Source of the DNA: Aspidapion aeneum
Taxonomy: Eukaryota > Arthropoda > Insecta > Coleoptera > Brentidae
Reading direction: 5' to 3'
Assembly (NCBI GenBank): GCA_963576565.1
Contig: OY755039.1
Span: 22,771,102-22,835,101 of the forward strand
Length of the DNA stretch: 64,000 nt
How positions within the stretch are numbered: position 1 is the first letter of the stretch; every line of letters begins with the position of its first letter. Made by a program: the position numbers and the translations under genes. Under the pieces are notes generated by a model. The model was not told the DNA's origin. It saw only the letters and a program-made list of their open reading frames with translations, and did no database searches. This document shows, in pieces, positions 1 through 8,200 of this stretch.

Positions 1-1417
1 AAAGAGTTATAGTATCTTCTTCAACATTCGCATCAAGCACTAATGCGGGTTCTGCTCTTCTGAGTTCTGGTGACAACTCAACCCAATTACCTTCTAAGTA
101 AAATGTTGCTGGTAATAGTCCTTGACAATCTATTTCTGTTCCATATTCGGAGATTATATGGGTAACAGGCGTTCTAAACATAGACTTGTTTTGATAAATG
201 ATTGGCAATTCTTGATAGCAAGATTTGGTGCGTCTAAAATCAACAATCACCGGCTTACATTTTGCAATGTAAAGGACTTCTCCCATAACTCTACCAATAA
301 ATCCAGAATTTTCTTTAATTAAATTTCCAATAAGTTCTGGGGATTGATGTGCTAATGCAATTCGATTGGCTAAGATGGCTTCTCTGAGCTCACATCTTTT
401 TACAATAGCATCATATACTAATTCAGCCATTTGCTTTTTGACAGCGATTTCTAAAAATAATAACTTACTTAAAACTTGAGCCATCAGATCGGTGTTTTGA
501 GTTAATAAGAAAGATTTTCTATAATAAAATCCCAATTCATCTTCAATTATTATGAGCAGTCTGTTTTGTTCGGTTTGCCAAGCTCTTTGGTGACAAAGCT
601 CTTCAGGTTTCGTTAATTTTAGTGCAAAGACAGTATCTTCAGCATCTACAATGATGTATCTAATGATTGGCTCTTGGCTTACAGTTAGTATGGTCGCATT
701 TCCTTCCCATAAGACATCAACTCCTTGGGTGTGACAAACTTCTTTATGATCTTGTTCCCAAACAACTTCTCCAACTTGATCATCAAAGCAGTAGCCATCG
801 TTGTAATGACAAACTGTGCCTGTTTTTAAATGAATTACATTTCTTTCTACATTTGCAGTTGTTTGATAATCTGACAGTTTAATTGTTATGGCTGCTGAAA
901 CGATTACATTTTCGTAAACAGTGTCTCCAATTGAGTAACGTACTCCGTTACATGAACCATCTGACTTGATCTGTCCTTGAATTGTGGTTGAAACTTCTGT
1001 CGTGCCATTTAACAACAGTTGAGTTATAGTACCTGCACCAATCCCATTAAGGTTCACTGCTCGGAATTTATGTGCTTTTAGACAACCATCACGGTTTAAT
1101 GTTTGAACCGTTTTAACAAGTCCTCCAGGAACTGCACTAGTATGTGAAAACATTCCACATCTTTGTACTAGTTGTTGCACCATTACTAGGCAGTTATACG
1201 TATGTACTGATACATGTTCTCGTTTCTGTACGAGCTGGATTCGGCGTGAAACAGATAAGGTGGCATTCTTCGGATCTTTGCATGGCACTACGCCTAACAG
1301 CGACAGCTTGGTCAGTTCGGTCGTCTTGTCCTGGCAGTCGTACGCTATAATGTCTGCGCTCGTCATGGTTGATAGTTGGGCAATGGCACAAAGGATGGCG
1401 AAAATGGCAAAAGTCAT
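1..1417 (-). CDS. env: Env-like glycoprotein of gypsy element 1 (5' part, runs off window)
   Basis: I translated the minus strand from the ATG at 1417 line by line and it stays open to the window edge (about 472 codons, 3' end missing). It starts with a hydrophobic signal peptide of about 20 residues, then an acidic/Tyr-Asp-Cys start to the mature chain, many Cys and several N-glycosylation sequons, as expected of a membrane fusion glycoprotein. It lies downstream of pol, where an env gene of an LTR retroelement belongs, and a TTACAG splice acceptor sits 4 bases before the ATG. I see no furin site followed by a hydrophobic fusion peptide, the hallmark of the baculovirus-F-like env of insect errantiviruses. 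The N-terminal cysteine pattern reminds me of glycoproteins of Jingchuvirales (chuviruses), known as captured genes mostly in BEL/Pao elements; that family call is from recall without a search. Transmembrane anchor and tail are outside the window. Confidence 0.75.
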   Translation of the reverse strand, partial: MTFAIFAILCAIAQLSTMTSADIIAYDCQDKTTELTKLSLLGVVPCKDPKNATLSVSRRIQLVQKREHVSVHTYNCLVMVQQLVQRCGMFSHTSAVPGGLVKTVQTLNRDGCLKAHKFRAVNLNGIGAGTITQLLLNGTTEVSTTIQGQIKSDGSCNGVRYSIGDTVYENVIVSAAITIKLSDYQTTANVERNVIHLKTGTVCHYNDGYCFDDQVGEVVWEQDHKEVCHTQGVDVLWEGNATILTVSQEPIIRYIIVDAEDTVFALKLTKPEELCHQRAWQTEQNRLLIIIEDELGFYYRKSFLLTQNTDLMAQVLSKLLFLEIAVKKQMAELVYDAIVKRCELREAILANRIALAHQSPELIGNLIKENSGFIGRVMGEVLYIAKCKPVIVDFRRTKSCYQELPIIYQNKSMFRTPVTHIISEYGTEIDCQGLLPATFYLEGNWVELSPELRRAEPALVLDANVEEDTITL

Positions 1418-1420
1418 CTT

Positions 1421-1422
1421 CT
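1421..1422 (-). promoter_or_regulatory. Putative env splice acceptor
   Basis: The minus strand reads a T-rich tract, then TTACAG directly before AAGATG, where ATG is the env start at 1417. With the donor GTAAGTAT at 8034 it would remove gag and pol and give a subgenomic env mRNA, as in retroviruses and errantiviruses. Prediction only. Confidence 0.5.
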
Positions 1423-1640
1423 GTAATAAAGAAAATCTCGCAAGTGCGGATTAAGGTAAAACACAATAAAATGAGGGCAAAAGGAAAAAGAAACAAAATT
1501 TTAGTTAAACAAAGTAATTTGTTTAAACAATAAGGGTGGGCAATTGAAACGTTTTGCTTTCGCGCACGCAAAACAAAGAAAAAGGGGACAAGAACTTGTT
1601 TCTTCTTTTAAATTTTTGTTTTAGGGAAGCTTATAAAAAT

Positions 1641-4600
1641 TTAATTGCCTGAATCCCGGATCCACTTTTCGTCTGGAACTGGTCCTTGACTGCGAGTGTA
1701 TCTACGGAACTCAGTAGCGGGTGATGAACTAAGGCTGGTTGAGGGGCCTTGAGGTGACTCTTTTGAAGGTGAGGGCTCAGGAAGCTGCGGAGAAGGTGTG
1801 ACCTTGGAATCTCCGGAACTTCTGGAATGAGAATGGCCGCTGGAGACAGTCCTCGAACTAGGGCTTGATTGACTGCACTTGGTTGTGCTGGCTGAATTTG
1901 AATGTGTAGTCGAAAGAACTTCTCCAACTATGGTCTTTTCATTAGTAGAGGAAGAGTCGTTTGATAGGGTTAAAGGTAATGTGTGAGCGTCGGAGTTATT
2001 TAGTTCCCTATCATGCAAACTAGTTTTATTACTTACTTCACTCTTTCTTGTAGTTAAAATGTCTTTTGCAATCGGCAAGTTAATTTCTACACTACTAGTA
2101 CTATTACTTACTGATTTCATACTTAAGGTATTGTTTTTATTTGAAGATGCTTTTTCCATTACGTTTGTTTTTATTTCACTATTGTTATCCTTTCTCTGAT
2201 CTTCACTTGATGTATGTAAAAACTCGTATCCCTTCTCGATCTTAAGTGGTGTGTTACCTAGCTTAAATTTTTCTAAATTAGAAGCTAAACATGGCTTAAT
2301 TCTATTTACATGTACTTTTTGCGTCTTACCGGTATGTAAACCCTTAATCGTGGCATTTACGTTTTTAAGATCTAAAATCCTATAGGGTCCTGACCACATT
2401 TTTGCTAATTTCTTCGTAATACCTTGCTTTATTCCTTGTTCCAGTAAATAAACTTTTTCTCCTACTTTAAATTTATGTGGTTTTGTTGTTTTATTAAAGT
2501 GTTCGTGAACTTTGCTCGTATTTTTCTCTATATTATACAGGGCATTTTGATGTGCGATTTTCATCCGTTGCAAAAACTCTGATACGTAGTTTTCATGCGT
2601 ATCATATCTTATTTTCATTGGTCTAAATAAATCATCAAATGGATAATCCATATCTCTACCGTATAGTAGGAAGAATGGACTCTCTTCTGTAGTAGAATGA
2701 GTCATTGAGCTGTATGCAGCGAGAGCATAGGGTAGCCAGATATCCCAATCTCTCTGATCTGGACTTATGTAGTGACTCAACATGTCTTTAAGTGTTCTAT
2801 GGAATCTTTCCAAAGCTCCATTGGTTTGAGGCCTGTACGCTGTAGTTTTTAGATGGTTGATTCTTAGTACTTCGCAAATTTTTTCCATTAATCTACTTGT
2901 GAAATTAGTACCTAAATCAGTAAGCAACTGTTTTGGTGTTCCATGTCTTAGGATAATTCCTTGGATAAAAGTTCTAGCTACTGTATCAGCAGTTTGATCT
3001 TTCATTGGAAACGCTTCTACGTACTTCGTCAAAGAATCTTGTACAGTGAGAATATATTTATTCCCTAAATCTGTAATTGGTAATGGACCTACAACATCCA
3101 TAGCTATTCTATAGAATGGTCTTGTTGGTGTCTTAAATTTTTGAAGTGGTGCTGGTCTTAAATGTGGCGAAGTTTTTCTTTGAGCGCACGAAATACATGC
3201 ATTCACATAAAGTTTTATGTCGCTGCACATTCCATGCCAATAAAATATCTTTTTAATTCTCTCATAAGTCTTGTCGTAACCTACATGTCCTGAGAGTGGC
3301 AGATCATGATAAATTTCCATAATACTTAATATAAGTTCTTTTGGAGCTACAAGGGTGTCATCAATAGTCCATTGTCCGGACTTTTTGTAAACAATTCCAT
3401 CTTCATCTGCGTAAAAGTTTGTTGTTTCTCCTGATATAATTTTGTTTAAAATTCTTAACACATCTGGATCTTTTCTTTGCAACTTTTTTATCTTTTCTCG
3501 ACTCCATATGGGATCTAATTCGTTAACATTTCCTAGGTAACGTATTGTAGTTTCTTGGGTTGTTTTTATCCTAGATAATGCATCGACATTGGAGTGGTTT
3601 TTTCCAGGTCTATATTCAATCTCAAAAGTATACTCTGATAATGCTAAAGACCATCTCATTAACCTATTATTTGGTTCTTTAACACTCATTAGCCACTTTA
3701 GAGGTTGGTGATCTGTATAAACAGTAAATTCGACTCCATAGAGATAACATCGAAACTGTTTTATACCCCATAATAGTCCTAGACACTCTCTTTCGGTAGT
3801 TGAATAATTTCTTTCTGCTTTATTTAGTTGACGACTTGCATAGCCAACTGGAAGTTCTTTTCCATCGTAAATTTGGCTTAAAATGGCTCCTAATGCAAAT
3901 CCTGATGCATCTGTTGATAAACAAAAACGTTTTGAAAAATCTGGATATTTTAAGATTGGTTCGTTGATTAATGCAGACTTTAATTCTTGGAAAGCCTTCT
4001 GGTTTTCTTCTTTCCACAAATATGGAGTATTCTTTTTTGTGAGGCTAGTTAAAGGTATTGCGATTTTTGCAAAGTTTGGTATAAACCTTCTATAGTACGA
4101 TACTAAACCTAAGAAAGATCTGATTTCTGTTATGTTCTTTGGTATTGGAAATTCTTTAACTGCCTTAATTTTTCCTTCGTCTGGTCTTATTCCATCGCCT
4201 CCTACAATGTGACCTAAATATGTAGTTTCTCTTTTCAGAAAGACACATTTTTCTGGATTTAATGTAAGTCCTGCTTTTTTTATTCTGTCAAATATGGACT
4301 TTAACTTTTCTAAGTGTTCTCGAACACTGTTTTTAGAGAAACAAATTATGTCATCTTGAAAAACAAAACAATGACTTCCGGTTAATCCTGATAGAATTGC
4401 GTTCATCAATCTCTGATATGTAAATGGCGAATTAACTAATCCAAATGGCATTCTAATACATTCATAATGTCCCCAAGGAACTGAAAACGCAGTCTTTTCT
4501 CGATCTTCTGGAGCTACTTCTACTTGCCAGAAGCCTTTTGTCATATCCAATGTTGTAAAAACTTGTGCTCCGCCTAACGAATCGATGGTTTCTTGTATAT

Positions 4601-6221
4601 TTGGAATGGGAAAATAATCTCTCCTTGTTACTTTGTTAAGAGCTCTAAAATCTATACAGAACCTATATTTCTTTTCTCCATTTTTATTAGTTTTTTCCAC
4701 TAAAACAACTGGTGCACTCCATGGTGATATTGATGGCTGTATAATCTTGTTTTTAAGCATTTCGTCAATTTGTTCACGTAAAATTTCTTGTTGTTTAAAA
4801 GGAACCCGGTAAGGTGCACGTACAATAGGTGGTGAATTATAAGTTTCTATTTTATGCTGCACTAAAGTCGTCTTCTTTAACGGCTTGTCTCCTAGGTGAA
4901 AAATATCTTTGTATTTTCTTAAAAATGATATTACTTTATCTCTTACCAAACCAACTAGATGTTTTGTTGCTTCGTTCAAAACCTGCTCAAAAGACTGTTC
5001 TTGACTAGGTTTATCACGAGTGAAGCTTTCTACCAAATCTTCTGTCATATCTGCTAAGTTAGCTATAGGGGTATTTTTTGGAAGAAACTGAGGTGTTGGA
5101 AAAACATTTAAAATTCGTACAACCACGTTCCTTTGCAGTTCTTCTGGGCTTGGAATAGTTACTATTGAACTAGCACACAACATTCCCATTGGAAGTTGTA
5201 AAGGCTCTACGATTCTATTGCCAGCAGGGATACGTCTATCAACTGAGGCTAGAATATCGCAGCCGCTGAAAGGTGGTATCTCCAGGAATTCTCGTAGACG
5301 TGCAACAGAGGCATTCGCTCTAACTGTTTGTTTGTCTCTTGAAAACGGCTTTTCTCCATCCTTTTCGTTGTACGTATTATTTGGGCTATTGTGTAACCAA
5401 TCAAGGATTTTTTTTTCCTTGTTACGGACTAGCAAACTGGTATTACTACTCTTTTCTGAGCAATCCATCAAATTGAGATCTCTCATCGGCTTCATACTGT
5501 TCCCACTGTAAATACTTATATTTTCATTATTAGTATCTGTAAGGAAAACTTCCTTATCAGTTAGGAGCTTCTGATGTTTTGACTTTACTTCCCCTGTTTT
5601 ATCTAATGTCGCTTCTAGCCGACAAAATTTTGAAAGATTAGCTGCAGATGGTTGAATGACGTTTTCATCCGGTAGTTTAACCATTTTAGAGTTACTGTTT
5701 TCTGTAACTCCATGACTCGAATTTGGCAAAACATCTGTCATGGCTATATTACAACCATTGATTACAAATAAATTGTTTCTAAAATCTATAGTTGGCAAAA
5801 CTCTTGATATAAAATCCATACCTAATAAACCTTGTGAAGGAAAACTTAAATCATCTTCACAAATTGCGCATTTCTGCTGAATGTCTCCTGATTTTAATTG
5901 AAATAGAACAAAAGTCAAACCATATTTATTAATTACATTTCCTGAGATGTCTGTTATTTTTGTTGGACATTCATTTATGATTGGTAAGTTTAATCTTTTG
6001 ACTAAACCGATTTTAATGAGCGAAACTGCGGCTCCCGTATCTAATAGCCATTTTGACGGTTGATTTTGTATATAAAGCTCAATAAATCTAACTCGTTCAG
6101 TTAGTAATCTAATAACAATTGTTGACTTTTGAGATTTTTCCACGTTGACATTTGTAATGTTTTCACCTATGGTTTGGGCTTTGGAGGTTGGCGCTTGGAG
6201 TTTAAAGACCCGGGAGGACAA
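1641..6221 (-). CDS. pol: Pol polyprotein of gypsy element 1 (protease, RT, RNase H, integrase)
   Basis: One 1526-residue open frame without internal stops. In order: retropepsin with DTGA near residue 61; reverse transcriptase with the CIDFRALN and MPFGLVNSPF motifs and a catalytic FQDD near residue 620 (most relatives have YxDD); RNase H starting at TDAS near 768; integrase with an HHCC zinc domain near 977-1010 and a DDE triad near 1038 (MDVVGPLP), 1102 (TDLGTNF) and 1137 (ALERFHR); a GPY/F-type module (WSGPY); then a Ser/Thr/Asn-rich tail of about 200 residues of unknown role. The frame opens with TTG at 6221, not ATG, and overlaps the end of gag by 55 bases in the -1 frame, so it is almost certainly made as a Gag-Pol frameshift product. 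All catalytic motifs are intact, so the element may be recent or active. Confidence 0.95.
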   Translation of the reverse strand: MSSRVFKLQAPTSKAQTIGENITNVNVEKSQKSTIVIRLLTERVRFIELYIQNQPSKWLLDTGAAVSLIKIGLVKRLNLPIINECPTKITDISGNVINKYGLTFVLFQLKSGDIQQKCAICEDDLSFPSQGLLGMDFISRVLPTIDFRNNLFVINGCNIAMTDVLPNSSHGVTENSNSKMVKLPDENVIQPSAANLSKFCRLEATLDKTGEVKSKHQKLLTDKEVFLTDTNNENISIYSGNSMKPMRDLNLMDCSEKSSNTSLLVRNKEKKILDWLHNSPNNTYNEKDGEKPFSRDKQTVRANASVARLREFLEIPPFSGCDILASVDRRIPAGNRIVEPLQLPMGMLCASSIVTIPSPEELQRNVVVRILNVFPTPQFLPKNTPIANLADMTEDLVESFTRDKPSQEQSFEQVLNEATKHLVGLVRDKVISFLRKYKDIFHLGDKPLKKTTLVQHKIETYNSPPIVRAPYRVPFKQQEILREQIDEMLKNKIIQPSISPWSAPVVLVEKTNKNGEKKYRFCIDFRALNKVTRRDYFPIPNIQETIDSLGGAQVFTTLDMTKGFWQVEVAPEDREKTAFSVPWGHYECIRMPFGLVNSPFTYQRLMNAILSGLTGSHCFVFQDDIICFSKNSVREHLEKLKSIFDRIKKAGLTLNPEKCVFLKRETTYLGHIVGGDGIRPDEGKIKAVKEFPIPKNITEIRSFLGLVSYYRRFIPNFAKIAIPLTSLTKKNTPYLWKEENQKAFQELKSALINEPILKYPDFSKRFCLSTDASGFALGAILSQIYDGKELPVGYASRQLNKAERNYSTTERECLGLLWGIKQFRCYLYGVEFTVYTDHQPLKWLMSVKEPNNRLMRWSLALSEYTFEIEYRPGKNHSNVDALSRIKTTQETTIRYLGNVNELDPIWSREKIKKLQRKDPDVLRILNKIISGETTNFYADEDGIVYKKSGQWTIDDTLVAPKELILSIMEIYHDLPLSGHVGYDKTYERIKKIFYWHGMCSDIKLYVNACISCAQRKTSPHLRPAPLQKFKTPTRPFYRIAMDVVGPLPITDLGNKYILTVQDSLTKYVEAFPMKDQTADTVARTFIQGIILRHGTPKQLLTDLGTNFTSRLMEKICEVLRINHLKTTAYRPQTNGALERFHRTLKDMLSHYISPDQRDWDIWLPYALAAYSSMTHSTTEESPFFLLYGRDMDYPFDDLFRPMKIRYDTHENYVSEFLQRMKIAHQNALYNIEKNTSKVHEHFNKTTKPHKFKVGEKVYLLEQGIKQGITKKLAKMWSGPYRILDLKNVNATIKGLHTGKTQKVHVNRIKPCLASNLEKFKLGNTPLKIEKGYEFLHTSSEDQRKDNNSEIKTNVMEKASSNKNNTLSMKSVSNSTSSVEINLPIAKDILTTRKSEVSNKTSLHDRELNNSDAHTLPLTLSNDSSSTNEKTIVGEVLSTTHSNSASTTKCSQSSPSSRTVSSGHSHSRSSGDSKVTPSPQLPEPSPSKESPQGPSTSLSSSPATEFRRYTRSQGPVPDEKWIRDSGN

Positions 6222-7978
6222 ACTTCTCCGATTTTACCACAGTGAAAGCAAAACAATTTTTGATTGCTAAAACAAGTTAGCTTGCTATGACCTTTTTCTC
6301 CACATCTATAGCATCGGTCCACCATATAAGGATATTCTTTTGGAGGTTGTCTGACTCCATTATTTGACATAGTAACTCTTGGTGAATTGGCTCCACGCAT
6401 TTGAATAGGGCTACTACGGTTGTGAGTAAAACCTCGGTTTTGTTGATATCCACCGTTTGGTTGATATCTTGCACTTTGTTGATTAAATGTAGGATTTTGT
6501 TGATATCTCTCATAACCTCTCTGATTTCCATTATTTTGGAATGTTCCTCGACTCTGTTGTTGATAACCTCCTCTTTGATTAAATTGAAAATTGCCACGAG
6601 TTGGTTGAAAACCACCTCTTTGATTAAATCCACCGCGGCTTGGTTGAAAACCTTGGTAATATGGTCTTGGATTAGGCACGTTTTGATAATGTTCTTCTGG
6701 TGATTGATTAAAATCTCTTCGAGCAAATGAGTACTTTTGATTGGGCAAATCTTCCCTTTTTGACGAAAAATATCTTATTGTTTCCTCAGGTTGTTGCCTA
6801 CTGGTTGATGGATAACTTGGTCGTTCTGATGTAGACACTTTTCTTATCGATATTATGTCGTACTTAGTTTCTTTGATTAGTCTGGCTACTTTTTGTTCAC
6901 TAATGAGAGCTTGTTCTAGACATTCCTCAAGGTCATAAAATTCTCCTTTGGCTAAAACATCGTTGGCCAATTTGGTATCTATGCCTTGGAAAAATTGTTC
7001 TACCAATAGTAGATTTCTATGATATAGTTGTTGTGCCGTCATGGTATCTATCGGGAAAAATTTATTCGCAATTATTTGTAATCTTTGAACATACTCTCCT
7101 AGAGATTCTAGTGGCTTACGAATACAAGATCCTAATTCTCTTTTTCCTTCTGACATTGGAATTTTTCTGCCAAATACTTTCTGTAAGTAGTTTCTCATTT
7201 CAAACATGTTTCTTGGTCTTTGACCTGGAAGCAACGAGCTGTAATACATCTTAACTTTCTCTCTAAACTTGGACTCACAGACTTTGACCATATCTTCCTG
7301 ACTCCATTTGTGTTGTCTACCTAAGTTTTCTATGGCGTCCAAAAATAAGTCAAAATCTGGACCTCCAGTGTAATTTTCTAATAATGTCATATCTTGTATT
7401 CCTCCAGTAAATGACATTTTCCGCAAATAGAAGTTTAGCTCAGCTAATTGTTCATTTTCTAATGGTGAAGTTCTTTTGGGCGGGGCATCATGCCTGTTTG
7501 TTTGTGAGAACTGTGACTCATCATATCTATTATAATATTCTTGAGGCTGAGAAAATTGAGTTGGCCTTCTTAAGTTTTGAGCGAAATTTTGAGATTCATC
7601 CACGAACTGGGATTGAAATTGAGCTGAACTTTGTGGTTCACTTCTCATTTGCTGTTGAGTCTCGGAGGTTATCTGTTGCTGTTGAAAATATGCTGCTACT
7701 GCTGCAGCTAAATCCGCATTTGTAAAGGTGACTTGACCATTATTCTGAGTAAGTAAATTACCTACATTTCCATTTGTACCATGAGTCTGTGCATTAGAGG
7801 TTGTGTTCGCAGTTGTGTATTGCACACCTGTGACGGTTGTTGTTGAGATATTTACTCCTGTAGTTTGATTTTGTATTATTCCATTTTCTGTATGAAAATG
7901 GCCGCCGTTAGTTTCTTGGTTGACCGATGTTACAGGGGGATCGATTAAATCAGTGTTATTTTCATCTTTTTTAGACAT
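6167..7978 (-). CDS. gag: Gag of gypsy element 1
   Basis: 603 codons from ATG at 7978. The N-terminal third is rich in Asn, Gln and Thr. The middle (about residues 180-370) has the helical character of a Ty3/gypsy capsid. It is followed by a long Arg/Gly/Asn/Gln-rich RNA-binding stretch with repeated QRGG/RGG-like motifs (about 450-530). A CX2CX4HX4C zinc knuckle (CYRCGEKGHSKLTC) near the C-terminus identifies nucleocapsid. A second CX2C motif follows (CFHCGKIGEVC) but has Glu where His is expected, so it may not bind zinc normally. The stop lies 33 bases after a TTTAAAC heptamer, and pol continues in the -1 frame. No disruption is seen. Confidence 0.93.
   Translation of the reverse strand: MSKKDENNTDLIDPPVTSVNQETNGGHFHTENGIIQNQTTGVNISTTTVTGVQYTTANTTSNAQTHGTNGNVGNLLTQNNGQVTFTNADLAAAVAAYFQQQQITSETQQQMRSEPQSSAQFQSQFVDESQNFAQNLRRPTQFSQPQEYYNRYDESQFSQTNRHDAPPKRTSPLENEQLAELNFYLRKMSFTGGIQDMTLLENYTGGPDFDLFLDAIENLGRQHKWSQEDMVKVCESKFREKVKMYYSSLLPGQRPRNMFEMRNYLQKVFGRKIPMSEGKRELGSCIRKPLESLGEYVQRLQIIANKFFPIDTMTAQQLYHRNLLLVEQFFQGIDTKLANDVLAKGEFYDLEECLEQALISEQKVARLIKETKYDIISIRKVSTSERPSYPSTSRQQPEETIRYFSSKREDLPNQKYSFARRDFNQSPEEHYQNVPNPRPYYQGFQPSRGGFNQRGGFQPTRGNFQFNQRGGYQQQSRGTFQNNGNQRGYERYQQNPTFNQQSARYQPNGGYQQNRGFTHNRSSPIQMRGANSPRVTMSNNGVRQPPKEYPYMVDRCYRCGEKGHSKLTCFSNQKLFCFHCGKIGEVCPPGSLNSKRQPPKPKP
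6200..6206 (-). promoter_or_regulatory. -1 ribosomal frameshift heptamer TTTAAAC (gag-pol of element 1)
   Basis: In the gag frame the codons read TCT TTA AAC, so T TTA AAC matches the X XXY YYZ rule exactly. The pol frame is -1 relative to gag and open from just after a TAA upstream of this site. TTTAAAC is the slippery site used by coronaviruses among others. I found no strong downstream stem-loop by eye. Confidence 0.7.
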
Positions 7979-8032
7979 TTTTGTTTAGTTTAGTTTTAAT
8001 TAGGTTGCAATATTAGGAGAACGACAATACTT

Positions 8033-8034
8033 AC
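8033..8034 (-). promoter_or_regulatory. Putative splice donor in leader of gypsy element 1
   Basis: The minus strand reads TTTTTA then GTAAGTAT, a near-perfect donor, 55 bases upstream of the gag ATG. It pairs logically with the acceptor just before env. Confidence 0.45.
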
Positions 8035-8200
8035 TAAAAAACTATAGACCAAGTATAAAATATAATTACAAGGTACCTGAAGCAACCCTCTCGAGTTGGA
8101 AAGGAAATCAAACGTCACTGGTATACCAAGTACTCCTTTCAATATACAAGGTATAATTAAAGCAAATTCCGACTTGACACGCAATCCTTTTTTTGACTTA

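Larger units (their letters stand above)
1..8200 (-). mobile_element. Ty3/gypsy endogenous retrovirus with gag-pol-env (element 1, left end outside window)
   Basis: Gag, pol and env lie in order on the minus strand, all open, with a frameshift signal and env splice signals. The 3' LTR is beyond base 1. The 5' LTR should lie to the right of gag, but I could not place its end or a primer-binding site between 7980 and about 9000, since the partner LTR is not in the window; the right boundary given here is a guess. An inverted repeat with ends ATTACCAGAG and CTCTGGTAAT (8262-8332) lies in this zone. Confidence 0.8.

Noticed and set aside
1194..1571. 125-codon minus frame overlapping the start of env
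   Set aside because: It lies in a different frame from the env reading frame, which continues to the window edge with a signal peptide and cysteines; the other frame has no recognisable features.
5218..5511. 97-codon plus-strand frame inside pol
   Set aside because: Antisense shadow of the intact pol gene of element 1.
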